Notes under the pieces: model-generated | Seen by the model: only the letters and a program-made list of their open reading frames with translations | Databases searched by the model: none | Told to the model about the DNA's origin: nothing | Made by a program: the position numbers and the translations under genes | Part shown: positions 47,588 to 58,207 of the stretch, piece by piece | Layout of the letters: each line of letters opens with the position of its first letter | How positions within the stretch are numbered: the stretch's first letter is position 1 | NCBI GenBank assembly: GCA_021741355.1 | Contig: JAIOXZ010000006.1 | Span: 1-64,000, forward strand | Direction of reading: 5' to 3' | DNA: 64,000 bases | DNA from: Caulobacter sp. | GTDB lineage: Bacteria; Pseudomonadota; Alphaproteobacteria; Caulobacterales; Caulobacteraceae

Positions 47588-47770
47588 CTAGTCTTCCTTG
47601 GGCGTAATCACCTGGCGGCCGCCGTACATGCCGGTCTTCAGATCGACATGGTGCGGACGGCGCAGCTCGCCGGTGTCCTTGTCCTCGACATAGGAGTTCG
47701 CGCCGAGAGCGTGGTGCGAGCGACGCATGTTGCGACGCGAGGGCGAGACTTTGCGTTTGGGAACGGCCAT
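47588..47770 (-). CDS. rpmF: 50S ribosomal protein L32
   Basis: 60-residue ribosomal protein with the diagnostic [21 protein letters not shown] start. The zinc-binding cysteines of some L32 proteins are absent, as is normal in many alphaproteobacteria. ATG 47770 gives the standard N-terminus. The usual partner genes plsX and fabH are not next to it. Confidence 0.97.
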   Translation of the reverse strand: MAVPKRKVSPSRRNMRRSHHALGANSYVEDKDTGELRRPHHVDLKTGMYGGRQVITPKED

Positions 47771-47862
47771 CGGATAACTCTGCTCGCTGAGCATGGAAAC
47801 AGTGACGGCGGCCGTCGGGCCGCCGCGTGAGGGCGGGTGTATGCCTCAAGAGGCGCAGGAGT

Positions 47863-48387
47863 TCAACCCGCTCCGAGCCATTCCCTGACAACCTCGCCGT
47901 CGCGCCGCAATCGCACGAATGGCCGACGCTGATCGCCCCTGCCCCGGTAGCCGACGGCCAGCTCATCCTCGCCGATCCCGCCGATGGCGATATCGGCCTC
48001 GGGAAAGACCACGGTGACGTCCGGGCCGACATAGACCAGCACGCAGAGGCTGCCGTCGTGAACCCCGGCCGACCATTGCTTGATTACCGGATAGTAGTCA
48101 TCGCCCCGCCAGGCCTCCGGGAACGCCGGATCGACATCGACGCACAGCCGGCGCCGGCTCGGCTCGTTGCGGATGTAGAAGTGGGCGAGGTCCGGCTTCC
48201 AGGTCTCGTCCAGCTGGTCCCATTGCACCCACCCGCAGGCGAAGGCGCGACAGTCAGCCGGATGGTCGCCGTAGATGGCGCATCCCCTGCCCGGCCCGGT
48301 GTGAACACACCACTGCCCGGCCGGCTTGTTCAGGGATTCGATCTCGGGAAGCCTGCAGCACAGATTGCAGGTCCCGCAGGCCTTCAC
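47863..48387 (-). CDS. YkgJ-type cysteine-cluster protein
   Basis: 174-residue protein whose N-terminus reads CGTCNLCCRLP, followed by WCVHTGPGRGCAIYGDHPADCRAFACGW. The spacing CxxCxxCC...C...C...C is that of the YkgJ/Fli-B-like putative Zn or Fe-S binding family; function unknown. The rest is a small mixed alpha/beta domain. Start is GTG 48387, only 1 bp after the pyrG stop, so it is probably coupled to pyrG. Confidence 0.82.
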   Translation of the reverse strand: MKACGTCNLCCRLPEIESLNKPAGQWCVHTGPGRGCAIYGDHPADCRAFACGWVQWDQLDETWKPDLAHFYIRNEPSRRRLCVDVDPAFPEAWRGDDYYPVIKQWSAGVHDGSLCVLVYVGPDVTVVFPEADIAIGGIGEDELAVGYRGRGDQRRPFVRLRRDGEVVREWLGAG

Positions 48388-48388
48388 G

Positions 48389-50098
<1,710 letters not shown>

Positions 50099-50533
50099 TT
50101 ACTTGCTGGGCGGGGTCTCGATCGGCGCAACGCCGCCGAGGGCGCCGTCGACGGCGGAGCCCGGAGCGGTCGAGGTCGGCGCCGGCAGGCCGCGCAGCTG
50201 CGGCGCGGGGGCCGAGCCCGTCGGTGCGGCGGGCGTGGTGGCCGGCGGGGTCAGCGGCGCGCTGCGTTCAATCACGCCGCCACGGTTGGCCACCGACGAT
50301 CCGGCGCGCTCGCGGCCCTGCACGATGGTCAGGCCGACGCACAGCAACAGGAAGATCGCGAACAGGATCCAGGTCGACCGGGTCAAGAGGTCGCCCTGGC
50401 CGCGCGCGGTCATGAAGCCCGACGGACCGCCGCCCATGCCCAGCGCTCCGCCTTCGGAACGTTGCAGCAGCACCGCCACGCCCAGCAGGACGGCGACGAT
50501 GATCTGGATCGTGAGCAGGATATTCAGCAGCAT
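50099..50533 (-). CDS. secG: Protein translocase subunit SecG
   Basis: 144-residue subunit of the SecYEG channel. Two hydrophobic helices (residues 3-23 and 52-70) flank the conserved loop LLQRSEGGALGMGGGPSGFMTARG. The tail of about 70 residues is Pro/Ala-rich, longer than in enterobacteria but common in alphaproteobacteria. ATG 50533 starts the first helix. Upstream of pyrG on the same strand. Confidence 0.95.
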   Translation of the reverse strand: MLLNILLTIQIIVAVLLGVAVLLQRSEGGALGMGGGPSGFMTARGQGDLLTRSTWILFAIFLLLCVGLTIVQGRERAGSSVANRGGVIERSAPLTPPATTPAAPTGSAPAPQLRGLPAPTSTAPGSAVDGALGGVAPIETPPSK

Positions 50534-50646
50534 GGGAGTTGTACGGGTCCGTTCGGCGCACGCGCCCTGTCGAAACAAGCCGGCCCCTCTAGCACCACGC
50601 GGGCGGCCACGCCATAGCTGGGCATTGTTCGCAGCGGTGCAAGTCC

Positions 50647-51162
50647 ATGATTCTGGAAACCGAACGCCTCAAACTGACCCCCGTAACCGAGGCTGACGGG
50701 CCGCTGATCCATCCCATCATGGCCGATCCGGAGGTCATGGCGCACATGGACAGCGTCGCCATCGACGATCCTGACGTTGTCGAGGCCTTCGTCCATGGCC
50801 AGTTGATCGAGATGGCCAATGAGCAGGCCTTCTACTGGTCGGTGCGGCTGACTGATGGCCAGCGTTATCTCGGCAGCGTCGATCTTTCCGACATCGACTG
50901 GCGACACCATCGCGCCGAAGTGGGCTTCATCCTGGGCAAGGACGCCTGGGGCATGGGCTATGGCTACGAGGCGATGCAGGCGGTGATGGGGCATGCCGCA
51001 ACGCTGGGCTTCAAGCGCCTGTGGGCCCGCACCCATGTCGGCAATCTGGCGTCGGAAGCCCTGCTCCGGAAGCTCGGCTTCGAGGAAGAAGGCTACCTGC
51101 GCGGTCACGTGGACCGCGACGGCGAGCGCCGCGACTGCCGGCTGTGGGGGTTGTTGTTGTAG
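50647..51162 (+). CDS. GNAT acetyltransferase, RimJ/RimL type
   Basis: 171-residue N-acetyltransferase. ILETERLKLTPVTEAD is the RimJ/RimL-type start, AEVGFILGKDAWGMGYGYEAMQAV the acetyl-CoA loop, and NLASEALLRKLGFEEEGYLR the C-terminal signature. It may acetylate a small molecule or protein N-terminus; the acceptor is unknown. It is divergent from secG and ends 4 bp before a paired palindrome. Confidence 0.9.
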   Translation: MILETERLKLTPVTEADGPLIHPIMADPEVMAHMDSVAIDDPDVVEAFVHGQLIEMANEQAFYWSVRLTDGQRYLGSVDLSDIDWRHHRAEVGFILGKDAWGMGYGYEAMQAVMGHAATLGFKRLWARTHVGNLASEALLRKLGFEEEGYLRGHVDRDGERRDCRLWGLLL

Positions 51163-51166
51163 GCAA

Positions 51167-51248
51167 GGGGACATGTACCGCCTTCGGTACGTGTCCCCCA
51201 ATCGAGCAGCCCCGGTTTAGGGGACACGTACCTCCGGTACATGTCCCC
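51167..51248. repeat. Paired palindrome, GGGGACATGTACC family (second copy)
   Basis: The left arm 51167-51198 begins GGGGACATGTACCG and ends GGTACGTGTCCCC; the right arm 51220-51248 is its near inverse. It fills the gap between the convergent acetyltransferase and tpiA genes and shares both arm ends with the copy at 29727. Confidence 0.92.
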
Positions 51249-51250
51249 GG

Positions 51251-52000
51251 TCAGGCCGCCTCGATGATCCCGAGGAAATCCGCGGCCTTCAGCGACGCGC
51301 CGCCGACGAGCGCCCCGCCGACGTCGCGCAGCTTCAGGATATCCGTTGCGTTCGAGGGCTTCACCGAGCCGCCATAGAGGATCGGAACGCGCGATCCATG
51401 GTCGCCGAACATCTCCACCAGCACCGCGCGGATGGCCACATGGACCTCCTCGATCTGCGCGAGCGTCGGGGTCAGGCCGGTGCCGATCGCCCAGACCGGT
51501 TCATAGGCCACGGCGAACGCCTTGCCGGCGAGAACGTCCGGCAGGGAGCCCCTCACCTGCCCGGTGACGACGGAAAGGGTGCGCCCGGCCTCGCGCTCGG
51601 CCAGGGTTTCGCCCACGCAGACGATCGGTTCGAGGCCCGCCCGATGGGCCGCACCCGCCTTGGCCGCCACCAGCGCGTCGGTTTCGCCGTAGCCCGCGCG
51701 GCGTTCGGAGTGGCCGACGATCACCAGGCCAGCGCCGGCGTCCGCCAGCATTTCAGCGGCCAGGTCGCCCGTGAACGCCCCGCCTGTCTCGGCGCGGCAG
51801 TCCTGTCCGCCAACCTCGACGCCTGTCCCGGCCAAGGTGTCCGCCAGACGATGAATCAAGGTCGCCGGCGGACATATCGCCACGCGGGCGGCCGGCGGCC
51901 GGGCCTCGACCGCCGCGGCCACGGCGCGCGCCTCGGCCAGGCCGGCCTCAAGGCCGTTCATCTTCCAGTTTCCAGCAATCAGCGGCCGCAGAGCGGTCAT
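51251..52000 (-). CDS. tpiA: Triosephosphate isomerase
   Basis: 249-residue TIM barrel interconverting dihydroxyacetone phosphate and glyceraldehyde-3-phosphate. GNWKMNG carries the catalytic Lys, VIVGHSERR the His, AYEPVWAIGTG the Glu, and LYGGSVKPSNA the phosphate site. It is divergent from ppiD with 158 bp between starts, room for two promoters. Confidence 0.97.
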   Translation of the reverse strand: MTALRPLIAGNWKMNGLEAGLAEARAVAAAVEARPPAARVAICPPATLIHRLADTLAGTGVEVGGQDCRAETGGAFTGDLAAEMLADAGAGLVIVGHSERRAGYGETDALVAAKAGAAHRAGLEPIVCVGETLAEREAGRTLSVVTGQVRGSLPDVLAGKAFAVAYEPVWAIGTGLTPTLAQIEEVHVAIRAVLVEMFGDHGSRVPILYGGSVKPSNATDILKLRDVGGALVGGASLKAADFLGIIEAA

Positions 52001-52158
52001 GGACGGAGCCCTCGTGGTTCAGATTCAACGTCCAGCGGCCTACGCGAAGGCAGCCGGGCTGTCACGCCGCATCCGCGCCACGCTTGCGGGGTTGGATGCG
52101 CCTCCACTATACCGCCGGGGCGGCGCAGACGCCCCGCGCTCTGAAGGTTCTTGAATCC

Positions 52159-54093
52159 ATGCTCGCCTTTATGCGGAAGTTCGCCCGGTCGTGGGTCGGG
52201 GTCCTGTTGTTCGTGCTCCTGCTGGCGGCGTTCGCCGTGTTCGGGATCAACCAGGACATGCTGAGCGGCGGCGTCTCCAACTACGTCGTCAAGGCTGGCG
52301 GCCGGACGGTCAGCGCCTTCGACTTCAAGCGGGAGTTCGACAGCTACAAGGAGCAGCTCGAGGAGCGCTTCCAGCAGCCGATCTCGCCGGAGCTGGCCAA
52401 GTCGCAGGGCGTCGATCGCCGCGTGCTCGAGGAGCTGGCGTTCCGCGAATCCCTCGACGAGCTGCTGGCCCGGATGGGCCTGCGCGCGTCGGACAAGATG
52501 CTGCGCGATGAACTGGGCAAGGCGCCGGTCTTCTTCGACTCCGTCACGGGCGCCTTCGATGAGGCGAAGTACGCCGAAGCCCTCCGCGGCAAGGGCCTGA
52601 CCCCGACCGTGTTCGAGGGCATCCTGACCGACGAGATGCGCCGCAACCAGTTTGTCGCCGCCGCTGTCTCCGGCCTGCGCGCGCCGCGCGCCTATTCCGC
52701 CATCGGCGGCCTGTTCGCGCTCGAGCAGCGCGACCTGGCCTATTTCACGGTGACGCCGGCCAGCATCGGCCCCGTGCCCGCGCCGACCGACGCCGACATC
52801 AACGCCTTCCTGAAGGAAAACGCCGCGCAGATGACCCTGCCGGAATTCCGCGGCTTCACCGTCGTTCGCTTCACCGCCAAGGACTTCGAAGGCCAGGTCA
52901 CGGTCGACCAGGCCGAGGTCCAGAAGCAGTTCGACTTCATGAAGGACAGCCTGTCGAAGCCTGAACTGCGCACCGTGGTCCAGATCGCCGCCAACGACGC
53001 GGCCCAGGCGGCCGCGATCATCGCCCGCCTGCAGAAGGGCGAGGATCCCGCCACGGTCGCCAAGGCCTATGGCAAGTCCGCGACCATGTTCCCCGACAAG
53101 CCGCGCTCGTCCTTCTTCGACCCGGCCGTCGCCGCCTCGGCCTTCTCGCTTCCGGAAGGCGGCGTCAGCGGACCGATCAAGGGCCAGTTCGGCCTGGCCG
53201 TGGTCAAGGTCCTGAAGGTCACCACCGGCACGACCGCCACGCTGGAAGAGCACCGCGCGGCCATCGAGGCCAAGGTGCGCGGCGACCTCGCCGGCGCGAA
53301 AATCTCCGACATGTCCAAGGTCTACGAGGACGCCCACGAAGCCGGCGCGACCCTGCCCGAGGCCGCCGCCAAGGCCGGCGCTCCAATCAAGGTCTACGCC
53401 CCGGTGACGGCTGACGGCCGCGGCCTGGACGGCAATCCCGTCGCCGGCATCTCGCCGCAGATCCTCAAGGCCGTATTCGAGCTGGCCCAGGGCGGCGAGA
53501 GCGACATCCAGGAAGCCGGCGAAGGCGAGTATTTCGCCGTCCGCGTCGACCGGATCGTGCCGCCGGCCCTGCCGCCGATGGCCAGCATCCGGCCCCAGCT
53601 GATCCGGACGATCACGCTCAAGCGCCAGGCCGATCTGATGAAGGCCCGCGCAGAGGCCCTGACCGCTCGCATCCGCAAGGGTGAGTCGATCGAGACGGTC
53701 GCCGCCTCGGCCGGCGCCACGGTCGTCCGCGTCCCCGGTATGAGCCGCGCCACGGTTCAGGCGCACCAGGCCCTCGGTCGCGAACTGGTCGGCGGGGCCC
53801 TCGGCTCCAAGAAGGGCGAACCGTTCACCGCCAGCGCGCCGAACTTCAGCGTCGCCGTCGCGGTCGTCACGGCGATCCGCGCGGGCGACCCGGCCCAGGT
53901 GGCCCAGGCCACCGAGCAGGGCCGCCAGCAGTTCACCCAGGACATCTTCGGCGACATCGGCGAGGCCGCCCGCGGCTACGCCCGGACCAAGCTGAAGACC
54001 CGCACCGACCTGACCCGCGCCCGCATGGCCATCGGCCTTGACGAGACCCAGGCGGCCGAAGGTCAGGACGCGCCCGCAGGCAAGGCCAAGTGA
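52159..54093 (+). CDS. ppiD: SurA/PpiD-like periplasmic peptidyl-prolyl isomerase
   Basis: 644-residue membrane-anchored chaperone. A single helix near the start (SWVGVLLFVLLLAAFAVFGI) is followed by the N-terminal SurA-type chaperone region and a parvulin-like segment around 250-370, then a C-terminal chaperone part. Parvulin motifs are partly degenerate, so isomerase activity may be low. PpiD helps proteins leaving SecYEG to fold. ATG 52159 is chosen before the membrane helix. It overlaps trpE by four bases, a conserved pairing in alphaproteobacteria. Confidence 0.93.
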   Translation: MLAFMRKFARSWVGVLLFVLLLAAFAVFGINQDMLSGGVSNYVVKAGGRTVSAFDFKREFDSYKEQLEERFQQPISPELAKSQGVDRRVLEELAFRESLDELLARMGLRASDKMLRDELGKAPVFFDSVTGAFDEAKYAEALRGKGLTPTVFEGILTDEMRRNQFVAAAVSGLRAPRAYSAIGGLFALEQRDLAYFTVTPASIGPVPAPTDADINAFLKENAAQMTLPEFRGFTVVRFTAKDFEGQVTVDQAEVQKQFDFMKDSLSKPELRTVVQIAANDAAQAAAIIARLQKGEDPATVAKAYGKSATMFPDKPRSSFFDPAVAASAFSLPEGGVSGPIKGQFGLAVVKVLKVTTGTTATLEEHRAAIEAKVRGDLAGAKISDMSKVYEDAHEAGATLPEAAAKAGAPIKVYAPVTADGRGLDGNPVAGISPQILKAVFELAQGGESDIQEAGEGEYFAVRVDRIVPPALPPMASIRPQLIRTITLKRQADLMKARAEALTARIRKGESIETVAASAGATVVRVPGMSRATVQAHQALGRELVGGALGSKKGEPFTASAPNFSVAVAVVTAIRAGDPAQVAQATEQGRQQFTQDIFGDIGEAARGYARTKLKTRTDLTRARMAIGLDETQAAEGQDAPAGKAK

Positions 54094-55625
54094 CGACCGA
54101 GCCGTCCTTCGACAGCTTCAAGGCGGCGTGGGAAGCAGGACGGCCCCAGGTCGTCTTTCGCCGGCTGATCGATGATCTGGAGACGCCGGTTTCGGCCTAT
54201 CTGAAGATCGCCCGTGACCGGCCCTACGCCTTCCTGTTCGAGTCGGTCGAGGGCGGCGCCTGGCGTGGGCGCTATTCCATCGTGGCGATGAAGCCGGACC
54301 TCGTCTGGCGGTGTCGCGGCGACGCCGCCGAGGTCGCGGAGCACGAGGCCATCGCCGAGGGCCGGTTCACGCCGCAGTCCGGCGGGGCGCTGGACAGCCT
54401 GCGCGACCTGGTCGCCCGCTCGCGGATCGAGCTTCCGGCCGGTCTGCCGCCGCCCGCCGCCGGCATCTACGGCGCGCTGGGCTACGACATGGTCCGGCTG
54501 GCCGAGAGACTGCCGAACATCAATCCCGACCCGCTTGGCCTGCCCGACGCGGTGATGATCCGCCCGTCGATCGTGGCGGTGTTCGACGCCATCGCGCAGG
54601 AGATCGTGCTGGTGACCCCCGCGCGGCCGGCGAAGGGCGTCAGCGCCGAGGCTGCCCATGCCGACGCCGTCGCCCGGCTCGACGCGGTGATGGCCGACCT
54701 GCGCCAACCCCTGCCCGCCCCCGCGCCGGAAGGCGCGCCGGGCCCGGACGTCTTCGAGACCCCGGTCAGCCGCGCCGACTACGCGGTGATCGTCGAGAAG
54801 GCCAAGGACTACATCCGCGCCGGCGACATCTTCCAGGTGGTGCCCAGCCACCGCTTCCGCGCGCCGCTCACGGCCGCGCCGTTCGCCCTCTACCGCTCGC
54901 TGCGGCGGACCAACCCCTCGCCCTTCCTGTTCTATCTGAACTTCGGACCGTTCCAGCTGGTCGGCTCAAGCCCGGAAATCCTCGTGCGGCTGCGCGACGG
55001 CAAGGTGACCATCCGGCCGATCGCCGGCACCCGTCCGCGCGGCGCGACGCCGGAGCAGGATCTGGCGCTGGAGCAGGAACTGCTGGCCGATCCCAAGGAG
55101 CGGGCCGAGCACCTGATGCTGCTGGATCTCGGCCGCAACGACGTCGGCCGTGTCGCCCGCCTGCGCGAGCCCGGCCGCAATGAACCGGCGAAGGCCCAGC
55201 GGGGCCCGGCCGTGCGGGTGACGCAGAGCTTCATCATCGAGCGCTACAGCCACGTGATGCACATCGTCTCGAACGTCGAGGGCGACGCGCCGGAAGGCCT
55301 CGACCCCGTCGACGTCCTGATGGCCGCCCTGCCCGCAGGCACCCTGTCGGGCGCGCCGAAGGTGCGGGCGATGGAGATCATCGACGAGCTGGAGATCGAG
55401 AAGCGCGGCCTGGGCTACGCTGGCGCGGTCGGCTACTTCGGCGCCGACGGCTCGGTCGACACCTGCATCGTGCTGCGCACCGCGCTGGTGAAGGACGGGA
55501 CCATGTACGTCCAGGCCGGCGGCGGCGTGGTGGCCGACAGCGATCCGGACGCCGAGTACGACGAGACCATCCACAAATCGAACGCGCTGCGCCGCGCGGC
55601 CGCGGAGGCCTGGCGGTTCAGCTAG
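54090..55625 (+). CDS. trpE: Anthranilate synthase component I
   Basis: 511-residue chorismate-using enzyme, the first step of tryptophan synthesis with TrpG. The N-terminal regulatory half and the catalytic half are visible: IFQVVPSHRF, PFLFYLNFG, SSPEILVRL, LDLGRNDVGRV and AGTLSGAPKVRAMEIIDELE. Start GTG 54090 overlaps the ppiD stop (GTGA). trpG follows 977 bp later, separated by two small minus-strand genes and repeats, so the usual trpE-trpG contiguity is interrupted. Confidence 0.97.
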   Translation: MTTEPSFDSFKAAWEAGRPQVVFRRLIDDLETPVSAYLKIARDRPYAFLFESVEGGAWRGRYSIVAMKPDLVWRCRGDAAEVAEHEAIAEGRFTPQSGGALDSLRDLVARSRIELPAGLPPPAAGIYGALGYDMVRLAERLPNINPDPLGLPDAVMIRPSIVAVFDAIAQEIVLVTPARPAKGVSAEAAHADAVARLDAVMADLRQPLPAPAPEGAPGPDVFETPVSRADYAVIVEKAKDYIRAGDIFQVVPSHRFRAPLTAAPFALYRSLRRTNPSPFLFYLNFGPFQLVGSSPEILVRLRDGKVTIRPIAGTRPRGATPEQDLALEQELLADPKERAEHLMLLDLGRNDVGRVARLREPGRNEPAKAQRGPAVRVTQSFIIERYSHVMHIVSNVEGDAPEGLDPVDVLMAALPAGTLSGAPKVRAMEIIDELEIEKRGLGYAGAVGYFGADGSVDTCIVLRTALVKDGTMYVQAGGGVVADSDPDAEYDETIHKSNALRRAAAEAWRFS

Positions 55626-55681
55626 GTAATTGGGGACACATACCAATTAGCCGCGGCTAATTGGTATGTGTCCCCAATTAC
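55626..55681. repeat. 56-bp perfect palindrome directly after the trpE stop
   Basis: Every base from 55626 to 55681 pairs with its mirror base; the centre is CCGCGG at 55651-55656. Outer words are AATTGGGGACACATACC and GGTATGTGTCCCCAATT. It starts at the base after the trpE stop and ends 7 bp before the stop of the convergent gene. The GGGGACACA word links it to the 29727 and 51167 elements. It could extrude as a cruciform or act as a bidirectional terminator. Confidence 0.95.
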
Positions 55682-55687
55682 TGCCAG

Positions 55688-55927
55688 CTAGTTGTTCTCG
55701 CTGGCCGAAACGATCTCGGGGGAACCTGACGACGGCTCAAGCGCCAGCCGGCTCGTCGTCACCGGCGGCGCCATGACCATCGCCACCGCGAACGCCAGCG
55801 CCGAGACGGCGGCGAACAGCGCCGCGGCAAGCGCCGCCAGGACGCTGTCCTTTTCCAGGCGCGGCTTCAGCAGCCCCTTGGCGTAGGCCATGGCCTCGTG
55901 GTCGAGAACGGAATCAGCGTGCGCCAT
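55688..55927 (-). CDS. Small single-span membrane protein of unknown function
   Basis: 79-residue protein with a charged N-terminal helix (HEAMAYAKGLLKPRLEKDSV) and one membrane segment (LAALAAALFAAVSALAFAVAMVM), then a short Ser/Pro-rich tail. No family recognised. ATG 55927 is the best start; the frame upstream of it runs through a palindromic repeat and is not credible as protein. No clear ribosome-binding site. It lies between trpE and the GIY-YIG gene. Confidence 0.6.
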   Translation of the reverse strand: MAHADSVLDHEAMAYAKGLLKPRLEKDSVLAALAAALFAAVSALAFAVAMVMAPPVTTSRLALEPSSGSPEIVSASENN

Positions 55928-55962
55928 CCGCGCAGGATGAAGCGCGCCGCCGACCCACACAA

Positions 55963-56088
55963 CGTCATCGTCGGACTTGTTCCGACGACCCAAGCGCTCG
56001 GTGCGAAGGGTTTCCTGACGCGGCGCCGACCACCACGCTCCTGCAATGCCGGTGTTCATGGGTCGTCGGAACAAGTCCGACGATGACG
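55963..56088. repeat. Composite palindrome copy 1 (30-bp exact inverted arms)
   Basis: Arms 55963-55992 and 56059-56088 are exact reverse complements, beginning CGTCATCGTCGGACTTGT. Each arm contains its own hairpin (CGTCGGA, loop CTTGT, TCCGACG). Spacer 66 bp. The same arms occur in copy 2 at 56448-56570 on the other side of the GIY-YIG gene. Confidence 0.97.
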
Positions 56089-56107
56089 GAGGATGGGTTG
56101 GCGGCCC

Positions 56108-56407
56108 CTAAAGCCACGGCCCGTAAAGGTCATCCCAATGCGGATTTTCGCGCTCGATCAGGTTGATCTTCCAGTCGCGGATCCAGCGCTTCATCGTCTT
56201 TTCGGTCTGGATCGCGTTCGTCATCAGCTCGAATGACCGATACCAGACCAGCCGCTTGCAGCCATATTTCCGGGTAAAGCCGGGAGTCAGGCCTTCGCGA
56301 TGTTCCCAGACACGGCGCGACAGGTTGCTCGTAACGCCGATGTAGAGCGTGCCGTGCCGGCCGCTGGCCATGATGTAGACCGCGATGATTCCCTCGCGCG
56401 AAACCAT
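56108..56407 (-). CDS. Small GIY-YIG nuclease-domain protein
   Basis: 99-residue stand-alone GIY-YIG domain. The signature runs AVYIMASGRHGTLYIGVTSNL, with the catalytic Arg in SRRVWEHRE; KRLVWYRSFE and a later Glu in QTEKTMKRWIRDWKINLIE complete the site. This is the widespread short (UPF0213/YhbQ-like) group; cellular substrate unknown. Homing endonucleases share the fold but carry extra DNA-binding domains, absent here. It is bracketed by two palindromic elements with identical arms and interrupts the trp cluster, which suggests it came or moves with them. Confidence 0.92.
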   Translation of the reverse strand: MVSREGIIAVYIMASGRHGTLYIGVTSNLSRRVWEHREGLTPGFTRKYGCKRLVWYRSFELMTNAIQTEKTMKRWIRDWKINLIERENPHWDDLYGPWL

Positions 56408-56447
56408 ACAACAAACGTTATCACAATCTCCGCGCGCACCCCAACCC

Positions 56448-56570
56448 CGTCATCGTCGGACTTGTTCCGACGACCCAAGGCCTGACTGTTGACGGGCATC
56501 GCGGGTGGCGCCGCGCCACGTGCTTTCCGCACCGAGTGCATGGGTCGTCGGAACAAGTCCGACGATGACG
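56448..56570. repeat. Composite palindrome copy 2 (arms identical to copy 1)
   Basis: Arms 56448-56477 and 56541-56570 are identical to those of copy 1. The 63-bp spacer resembles the reverse complement of the copy 1 spacer (shared CTCGGTGCG and CGCGGCGCC words), so the two copies are inverted relative to each other. It lies in the divergent region between the GIY-YIG gene and trpG. Confidence 0.95.
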
Positions 56571-56602
56571 GATAGTGGGAATGGCTCTAGAACAACCGCG
56601 CC

Positions 56603-57193
56603 ATGATCCTCGTCATCGATAACTACGACAGCTTTACCTACAACCTCGTTCACTACCTGAACGAACTGGGGGCGGAGACGGCTGTCTGGCGCAACGATGC
56701 GCTGACGGTGCAGGAGGCGCTCGGTATGAAGCCCGAGGCGGTGTTGCTGTCGCCGGGGCCGTGCGCGCCGGACCAGGCGGGCATCTGCCTGCCGCTGCTG
56801 CGCGGCGCGCCGGAAGACCTGCCGATCCTCGGCGTCTGCCTCGGCCACCAGGCCATCGGTCAGGCCTATGGCGGCGAGGTCGTGCGGGCCAAGTCGATCA
56901 TGCACGGCAAGACCAGCCCGATCCATCACACCGACAAGGGCATGTTCAAGGGCATGCCCAATCCCTTCACGGCGGCGCGCTATCACAGCCTGTCGGTGCC
57001 GAAGGAAAGCCTGCCCGACGTGCTGGAGGTCACCGCCTGGACGGACGACGGCGAGATCATGGGCTTCCAGCACAGGACCCGCCCGGTGCACGGCGTGCAG
57101 TTCCATCCCGAGTCGATCGCCACCGAGGGCGGCCACATCCTGCTGGCCAACTTCCTGGACCTGGCGGGCGTGAAACGCGCGGAAGCCGTCTAG
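56603..57193 (+). CDS. trpG: Anthranilate synthase component II (glutamine amidotransferase)
   Basis: 196-residue class I glutaminase giving ammonia to TrpE. Catalytic Cys79 lies in [10 protein letters not shown], and the His-Glu pair in [12 protein letters not shown]. Begins [15 protein letters not shown], the family start. It is followed by trpD after 3 bp. No Trp-rich leader peptide is visible in the 195 bp upstream, which is mostly palindromic repeat. Confidence 0.97.
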   Translation: MILVIDNYDSFTYNLVHYLNELGAETAVWRNDALTVQEALGMKPEAVLLSPGPCAPDQAGICLPLLRGAPEDLPILGVCLGHQAIGQAYGGEVVRAKSIMHGKTSPIHHTDKGMFKGMPNPFTAARYHSLSVPKESLPDVLEVTAWTDDGEIMGFQHRTRPVHGVQFHPESIATEGGHILLANFLDLAGVKRAEAV

Positions 57194-57196
57194 GCC

Positions 57197-58207
57197 GTGT
57201 CCGACGCCTTCAAGCCCCTGCTGAGCCGTCTGGCCGACGGCGCGACCCTGTCGGAAGAGGACGCAGAGGCGTTCTTCGGCGCCTGTCTGCGCGGCGAACC
57301 CACCCCCGCCCAGGTGGCGGCCGCGGTCACCGCGATCCGTCTGCGCGGCGAGACCGTTGGCGAGATCGTCGCCTGCGCCCGCGCCATGCGCCGGGCGGCG
57401 GTGCATCTGGATCTGCCCTACGAAACGGTCGACGTCTGCGGCACCGGCGGCGACGGCCTGCATACGCTGAACATCTCCACGGCCGTCGGGTTCGTGGCGG
57501 CGGGCGGCGGACTGAAGGTCGCCAAGCATGGCAATCGGGCGATCACCAGCAAGTCCGGCACCGCCGACGTGCTGGCGGCGCTGGGCGTCAACATCGACCC
57601 CGGTCTCGACAAGCAGCGCAAGGCGCTGGACGAGGCTGGCATCTGCTTCCTGTTCGCCCAGGCCCACCACGGGGCGATGAAGCATGTCTCGCCGATCCGC
57701 CAGCAGCTGGGATTCCGTACGATTTTCAATCTGTTGGGGCCGTTGACCAATCCGGCCGGCGCAAAGCGCCAGGTGGTCGGGGTCTCGGCGCCGCGCTTCG
57801 TCGAGCCTATCGCCCATGCGCTCGGCGCGCTGGGCGCCACCCGCGCCTGGTCAGTGCATGGCCAGGGCATGGACGAGCTGACCATCACCGGCGAGACCGA
57901 GGTCGCCGAATGGCGCGACGGCGGCGTCCGCCTGTTTCAGATTACGCCGGAAGCCGTTGGATTGCCTCGCGGTTCGCTCGCGGACCTCACCGGTGGGGAC
58001 CCCGAGTTCAACGCCGCGGCGCTGCGCGACCTGCTGAACGGCCAGACCGGCGCCTATCGCGACATCGTGCTGCTGAACACCGCCGCCGCCTTCCTCGTCG
58101 CCGACACCGTCGAGACCCTGCGCGAGGGCGTCGAACTGGCCGGGCGGGTGATCGACGACGGCCGGGCGCTGGCGGCGCTGGACACTCTGATCGCGGTGAC
58201 CGCGTGA
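57197..58207 (+). CDS. trpD: Anthranilate phosphoribosyltransferase
   Basis: 336-residue enzyme joining anthranilate to PRPP. The PRPP/Mg loop reads [16 protein letters not shown], with [21 protein letters not shown] and [14 protein letters not shown] typical of the family. GTG 57197 is the start. It is coupled to trpG (3-bp gap) and trpC (4-bp overlap). Confidence 0.97.
   Translation: MSDAFKPLLSRLADGATLSEEDAEAFFGACLRGEPTPAQVAAAVTAIRLRGETVGEIVACARAMRRAAVHLDLPYETVDVCGTGGDGLHTLNISTAVGFVAAGGGLKVAKHGNRAITSKSGTADVLAALGVNIDPGLDKQRKALDEAGICFLFAQAHHGAMKHVSPIRQQLGFRTIFNLLGPLTNPAGAKRQVVGVSAPRFVEPIAHALGALGATRAWSVHGQGMDELTITGETEVAEWRDGGVRLFQITPEAVGLPRGSLADLTGGDPEFNAAALRDLLNGQTGAYRDIVLLNTAAAFLVADTVETLREGVELAGRVIDDGRALAALDTLIAVTA

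Noticed and set aside
51997-53766. 589-residue minus-strand frame opposite ppiD
   Set aside because: Antisense of a well-supported gene; composition is typical of reverse reading (Gly/Asp/Arg/Leu with no fold).
56108-56407. Homing endonuclease or intron-encoded GIY-YIG enzyme
   Set aside because: Only the short nuclease domain is present, without a DNA-recognition domain, intron or intein. trpE and trpG are intact genes.
55963-56570. CRISPR-like array (four identical 30-bp words)
   Set aside because: The words are inverted pairs with two differing spacers and a gene between them, not evenly spaced direct repeats; no cas genes.
56571-56602. trp attenuator before trpG
   Set aside because: No Trp-rich leader peptide is seen, and the upstream space is filled by a dispersed palindrome. 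trpE overlaps ppiD and has no leader at all.
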